Positions 14,762-16,417 of a DNA stretch of 16,417 nt are shown piece after piece (positions within the stretch are counted from its first letter, which is position 1; each line of letters opens with the position of its first letter). The position numbers were made by a program, and so were the translations under genes. Below the pieces are notes generated by a model that worked only from the letters and a program-made list of their open reading frames with translations, was not told where the DNA came from and ran no database searches. The stretch comes from CAZKCI01 sp964551475 (GTDB lineage Bacteria; Auribacterota; Erginobacteria; Erginobacterales; CAZKCI01): the NCBI GenBank assembly GCA_964551475.1, contig CAZKCI010000031.1, forward strand, positions 1-16,417. The letters run 5' to 3'.

Positions 14762-14963
14762 CAGCAGTGATCAGTGAACGGCAATTTGCGATGAGTGATC
14801 GGCAGGGTAGCCGCAGCCTTCAGGCTGCGTTCTTTCACAATGCGATCGGCCACCGTCTTTGAGTTTCGCCCAGGCTAACCTATCTCGAAAACGCGGGCTG
14901 AAGCCCGCGGCTACCTGCCCGGTCGGGAAAAGGGATCAGTAATCAGTTACTGATCACTGATTG
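14762..14963. repeat. Outer inverted repeat of GATCAGTGA words
   Basis: The left arm (about 14762-14804) contains CAGTGATCAGTGAACGG and GATGAGTGATCGGCAG. The right arm (about 14933-14963) contains GGATCAGTAATCAGTTACTG and GATCACTGATTG. The right arm is also self-complementary. The repeat encloses the GGTAGCCGC pair at 14806-14915. No protein-coding sequence is evident in this gap. Confidence 0.5.
14806..14915. repeat. Inverted pair of GGTAGCCGC...CTTCAGGC hairpins
   Basis: GGTAGCCGCAGCCTTCAGGC at 14806-14825 (unit ends 14830) matches, in inverted orientation, the unit at 14891-14915. About 21 of 25 positions agree. Each unit contains its own small stem: GCAGCC around TTCA with GGCTGC, and GCGGGC around TGAA with GCCCGC. 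Changes in one half of each unit are matched in the other half, which preserves the stem. This is the layout of REP-type elements. Confidence 0.65.
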
Positions 14964-14968
14964 TTTCG

Positions 14969-15034
14969 TGTGGGAGCGGCGTCTCGCCGCGATCCATTAT
15001 TAGCTTGGATCGGGGCAGAAATGCCCCTCCCACA
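14969..15034. repeat. BIME-like inverted pair of TGTGGGAG hairpins
   Basis: The unit at 14969-14995 (TGTGGGAGCGGCG, then CGCCGCGATCC) and the unit at 15007-15034 (GGATCGGGGC, then GCCCCTCCCACA) are inverted relative to each other around a 11-nt spacer. Each has an internal stem: GCGGCG/CGCCGC and GGGGCA/TGCCCC. A third, partial unit starts at about 15067 (GTGGGAGCGACATTCCTG). The arms differ in base sequence but keep pairing. Confidence 0.65.
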
Positions 15035-15089
15035 TTGACACCATGAGTGCAGACGCAAGGCTTCCTGGTGGGAGCGACATTCCTGCCTG

Positions 15090-15126
15090 CCCCGATAGTC
15101 CCGGCAGAAGTGCGGGACTATCGGGG
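15090..15126. repeat. Perfect 14-bp stem-loop downstream of the uracil-DNA glycosylase gene
   Basis: CCCCGATAGTCCCG at 15090-15103 pairs without mismatch to CGGGACTATCGGGG at 15113-15126 across a 9-nt loop. It follows the glycosylase stop (minus strand) by about 30 nt. A second, smaller palindrome (GATCCC...GGGATC, 15131-15150) lies between them. Neither has a T-run on the minus strand, so factor-independent termination is doubtful, although 3'-end protection of the mRNA is plausible. Confidence 0.65.
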
Positions 15127-15156
15127 TCGCGATCCCAGCCGGCCGGGATCGAAGCC

Positions 15157-15888
15157 TCAGCGATTCTCATTCAATATATCCCGGACCATCTTCATGTCCT
15201 CCCACGCCTTGCGGCGATTCTCCACCGTGTAGGCGCGGAGAAGATAGGCCGGGTGAAAGGTGGCGAGAAGGGGCGTCCCCTGGAAGTCGTGGACTTTCCC
15301 CCGCAGGAGGGAGATGCCATCGTCGGTGTCGAGGAGCGTTTTCACCGCCGGGGAGCCGAGCGTGACGATAACCCGGGGCTGCAGGATCGCGATCTGCTTC
15401 TCCAGGTAAGGCCAGCAGGCGACCACCTCGTCCGGCTTGGGATCGCGGTTTTCGGGCGGGCGGCATTTCACGATATTGGTGATGTAGACGTCGTCCCGGG
15501 AGAGGCCGATGGCGGCGATCATCTTGTCCAGAAGCTTCCCCGCCCTCCCCACGAAGGGACGGCCGGAGAGGTCTTCCTGCTCTCCCGGGCCCTCCCCGAC
15601 GAACATGACCTTTTTCCTCATCCCGCCTTCGCCGGGGACGCCTTTCTTTCGGGTCTTGGCCAGGCGGCAGAGACGGCAGTTGCGGATCTCCTCCTCGACC
15701 GACCGGAGGGGAGAGCGTTGGGCGGGTGAAATCCGGGGGACGGCGGGGGCGGGATCGGAATCCTTCCCCCGCGCGATCAGCAGATACTCCGTCCCATCCT
15801 CCGCCAGCTGTTCGAGATAACGGCGCAGGTCCCCGACGAACTCCCGGGCCTGGTCTTGAGTGCTTCCCTTGTGAGTCTGGCTGGTCAT
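15157..15888 (-). CDS. Uracil-DNA glycosylase, family 4-like, iron-sulfur type
   Basis: The protein has 243 residues. Family 4 enzymes remove uracil from DNA to start base-excision repair. Four cysteines placed for a 4Fe-4S cluster are C71, C74, C142 and C158. The active-site motif 1 is GEGPGEQED at 98-106, followed by GRPFVGRAGKLLD, and motif 2 is HPAYLLR at 212-218. Residues 1-60 are a charged, probably flexible N-terminal extension. The ATG at 15888 is chosen; a TTG two codons upstream (15894) is possible, and the only ribosome-binding hint is GAAG about 9 nt before the ATG. The gene follows the antitoxin gene after 64 nt and is followed by 400 bp of repeats. Confidence 0.93.
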   Translation of the reverse strand: MTSQTHKGSTQDQAREFVGDLRRYLEQLAEDGTEYLLIARGKDSDPAPAVPRISPAQRSPLRSVEEEIRNCRLCRLAKTRKKGVPGEGGMRKKVMFVGEGPGEQEDLSGRPFVGRAGKLLDKMIAAIGLSRDDVYITNIVKCRPPENRDPKPDEVVACWPYLEKQIAILQPRVIVTLGSPAVKTLLDTDDGISLLRGKVHDFQGTPLLATFHPAYLLRAYTVENRRKAWEDMKMVRDILNENR

Positions 15889-15952
15889 GCTCAAGTCTTC
15901 AGGAATCGCGGGGCGTTCCCATCGATACGGTTCGGCCTGTTGTTCGGCTGGC

Positions 15953-16171
15953 TCATGATGCCCATTTGAGTTCCAGTTTTCTCTGGTTCAGGGCGCAGTC
16001 GCGCAGATAGAGGTTGATGAGATTCTGATAGGGCATCCCCAATTCTTCAGCCAGCTCCTTGAAGTAGCTGACCGTCGCCTTGTCCAGGCGCATCGTAATC
16101 GGCTGCTTCAATGCTCTGACGTAGGGGTTCCTTTCCCCCTTCATCTTCCCGAAATCGTAGTGTTTTCTCAT
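15953..16171 (-). CDS. brnA: BrnA-type ribbon-helix-helix antitoxin
   Basis: The protein has 72 residues. It opens with MRKHYDFGKMKGERNPYV, followed by the strand QPITMRLD and helices VSYFKELAEELGMPYQNLIN and LYLRDCA, the pattern of BrnA/CopG-like antitoxins. In known BrnTA pairs the antitoxin neutralises the ribonuclease toxin BrnT and represses its own operon by binding the promoter. The ATG at 16171 has a near-perfect AGGAGG 7 nt upstream. The frame is open further upstream, but that region is the toxin gene's 3' end in another frame. The toxin remnant ends 4 nt before this start, the usual toxin-first order. Because the toxin and promoter are cut off by the MITE, this may be an orphan antitoxin. 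Confidence 0.85.
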   Translation of the reverse strand: MRKHYDFGKMKGERNPYVRALKQPITMRLDKATVSYFKELAEELGMPYQNLINLYLRDCALNQRKLELKWAS

Positions 16172-16175
16172 GATA

Positions 16176-16277
16176 CTACCTCCTCTTCCAGTAATATGCC
16201 TCTTCCTGTTTGTCGGCTTTCCGCGCTGAAATGATACGAATAATGGATTCGCTGGATCGGTAGCAGTGACAAACAAC
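16176..16277 (-). pseudogene. brnT: 3' remnant of a BrnT-type toxin gene interrupted by the MITE
   Basis: Read on the minus strand, 33 codons and a TAG stop give VVCHCYRSSES, then IIRIISARKADKQE and a tail ending YYWKRR. IIRIISARKA is the characteristic C-terminal segment of BrnT toxins, and VV-HxYR precedes it in the family. The frame meets the MITE tip at CTAG (16277-16280) and then a TAA inside the element, nine codons further upstream. About the first two thirds of a toxin of usual size (roughly 90 residues) are missing. The missing 5' part could lie beyond the far end of the element, outside the window. Confidence 0.75.
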
Positions 16278-16417
16278 TAGTGTGGTGTCACTAACACTGC
16301 TTTACAATAATCCTGTCATTGCGAGGAGCGGAGCGACGAAGCAATCTCTTGGGGCGCAAGCAATTGAGATTGCTTCGCTCTCGCTCGCAATGACAAATCC
16401 GGACAAGGTATTTCTGG
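16277..16417. repeat. Partial MITE-like element, right window end
   Basis: This is the exact inverted copy of 1-141. The inner tip CTAGTGTGGTGTC begins at 16277, at the point where the toxin reading frame is lost. The palindromic core is 16314-16395. Relative to the complete copy at 11298-11450, the last 14 or so bases of the outer tip are missing because the window ends at ...GTATTTCTGG. Confidence 0.85.

Noticed and set aside
14756..15156. CRISPR array or small RNA gene cluster
   Set aside because: There are no equal-length direct repeats separated by unique spacers. The repeats are inverted pairs of different families.
15043..15729. Plus-strand open frame of 228 codons over the repeat region and the glycosylase gene
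   Set aside because: It starts in repeat sequence and then runs antisense to the conserved uracil-DNA glycosylase; no domain is recognisable.
1..16417. Complete circular plasmid or phage genome
   Set aside because: The terminal repeats are inverted, not direct, so the ends do not close a circle, and the gene content is chromosomal housekeeping without replication or virion genes.
1..16417. Composite transposon bounded by two inverted elements
   Set aside because: The bounding elements are short, non-coding and end at the window edge. The enclosed genes are core functions such as alaS, recA and priA, so mobilisation as a unit is unlikely.

Overview
The window is a GC-rich stretch of bacterial chromosome with no rRNA, tRNA, CRISPR array or phage genes that I can see. 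Most genes are housekeeping. A lipoprotein, a signal-peptide-bearing HtrA protease and a SecD-like exported domain point to a diderm (Gram-negative-type) bacterium. The dense, very varied intergenic inverted repeats and the RecA sequence resemble uncultivated lineages of the PVC/Omnitrophota type, but that placement is a low-confidence inference. The two window ends are the same 141 bp in inverted orientation, which suggests an assembled contig that stops inside copies of a dispersed repeat.

Layout. 1-141: partial MITE-like repeat. 197-1302 (+): an HD-domain phosphohydrolase and a small lipoprotein carrying a SecD P1-head-like domain, overlapping by 4 nt. 1487-2821 (-): der (double-GTPase ribosome assembly factor). 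2988-4679 (+): glnS behind a near-consensus sigma70 promoter. 4686-11276 (-): the string thpR-recA-degP-recX-alaS, a widespread recA-recX-alaS order with a periplasmic HtrA protease gene between recA and recX. 11298-11450: a complete 153-bp MITE copy. 11463-14755 (-): priA-mnmA with overlapping stop and start. 14756-15156: a 400-bp gene-free mosaic of at least four inverted-repeat families. 15157-15888 (-): family-4-like uracil-DNA glycosylase. 15953-16277 (-): a BrnA-type antitoxin gene preceded by the 3' remnant of its BrnT-type toxin, cut by the terminal MITE. 16277-16417: second partial terminal MITE copy.

How the parts relate. DNA repair and replication restart (recA, recX, priA, uracil-DNA glycosylase) and translation (glnS, alaS, mnmA, der, thpR) dominate. 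The unusual layer is between the genes. Nearly every gap over about 80 bp holds a long imperfect stem-loop built from short recurring words, and neighbouring gaps mostly use different word families. Several of these stem-loops end within a few bases of a start codon that lacks a clear Shine-Dalgarno sequence (alaS, degP, priA). The MITE copies share a CTAG insertion site and IS630-like ends. One sits inside a 9-bp tandem repeat that can be restored exactly by removing the element, and another interrupts the toxin gene. I see no clearly new multi-gene system. The repeat layer, the broken toxin-antitoxin pair and the protease inside the recA cluster are the parts that merit attention.
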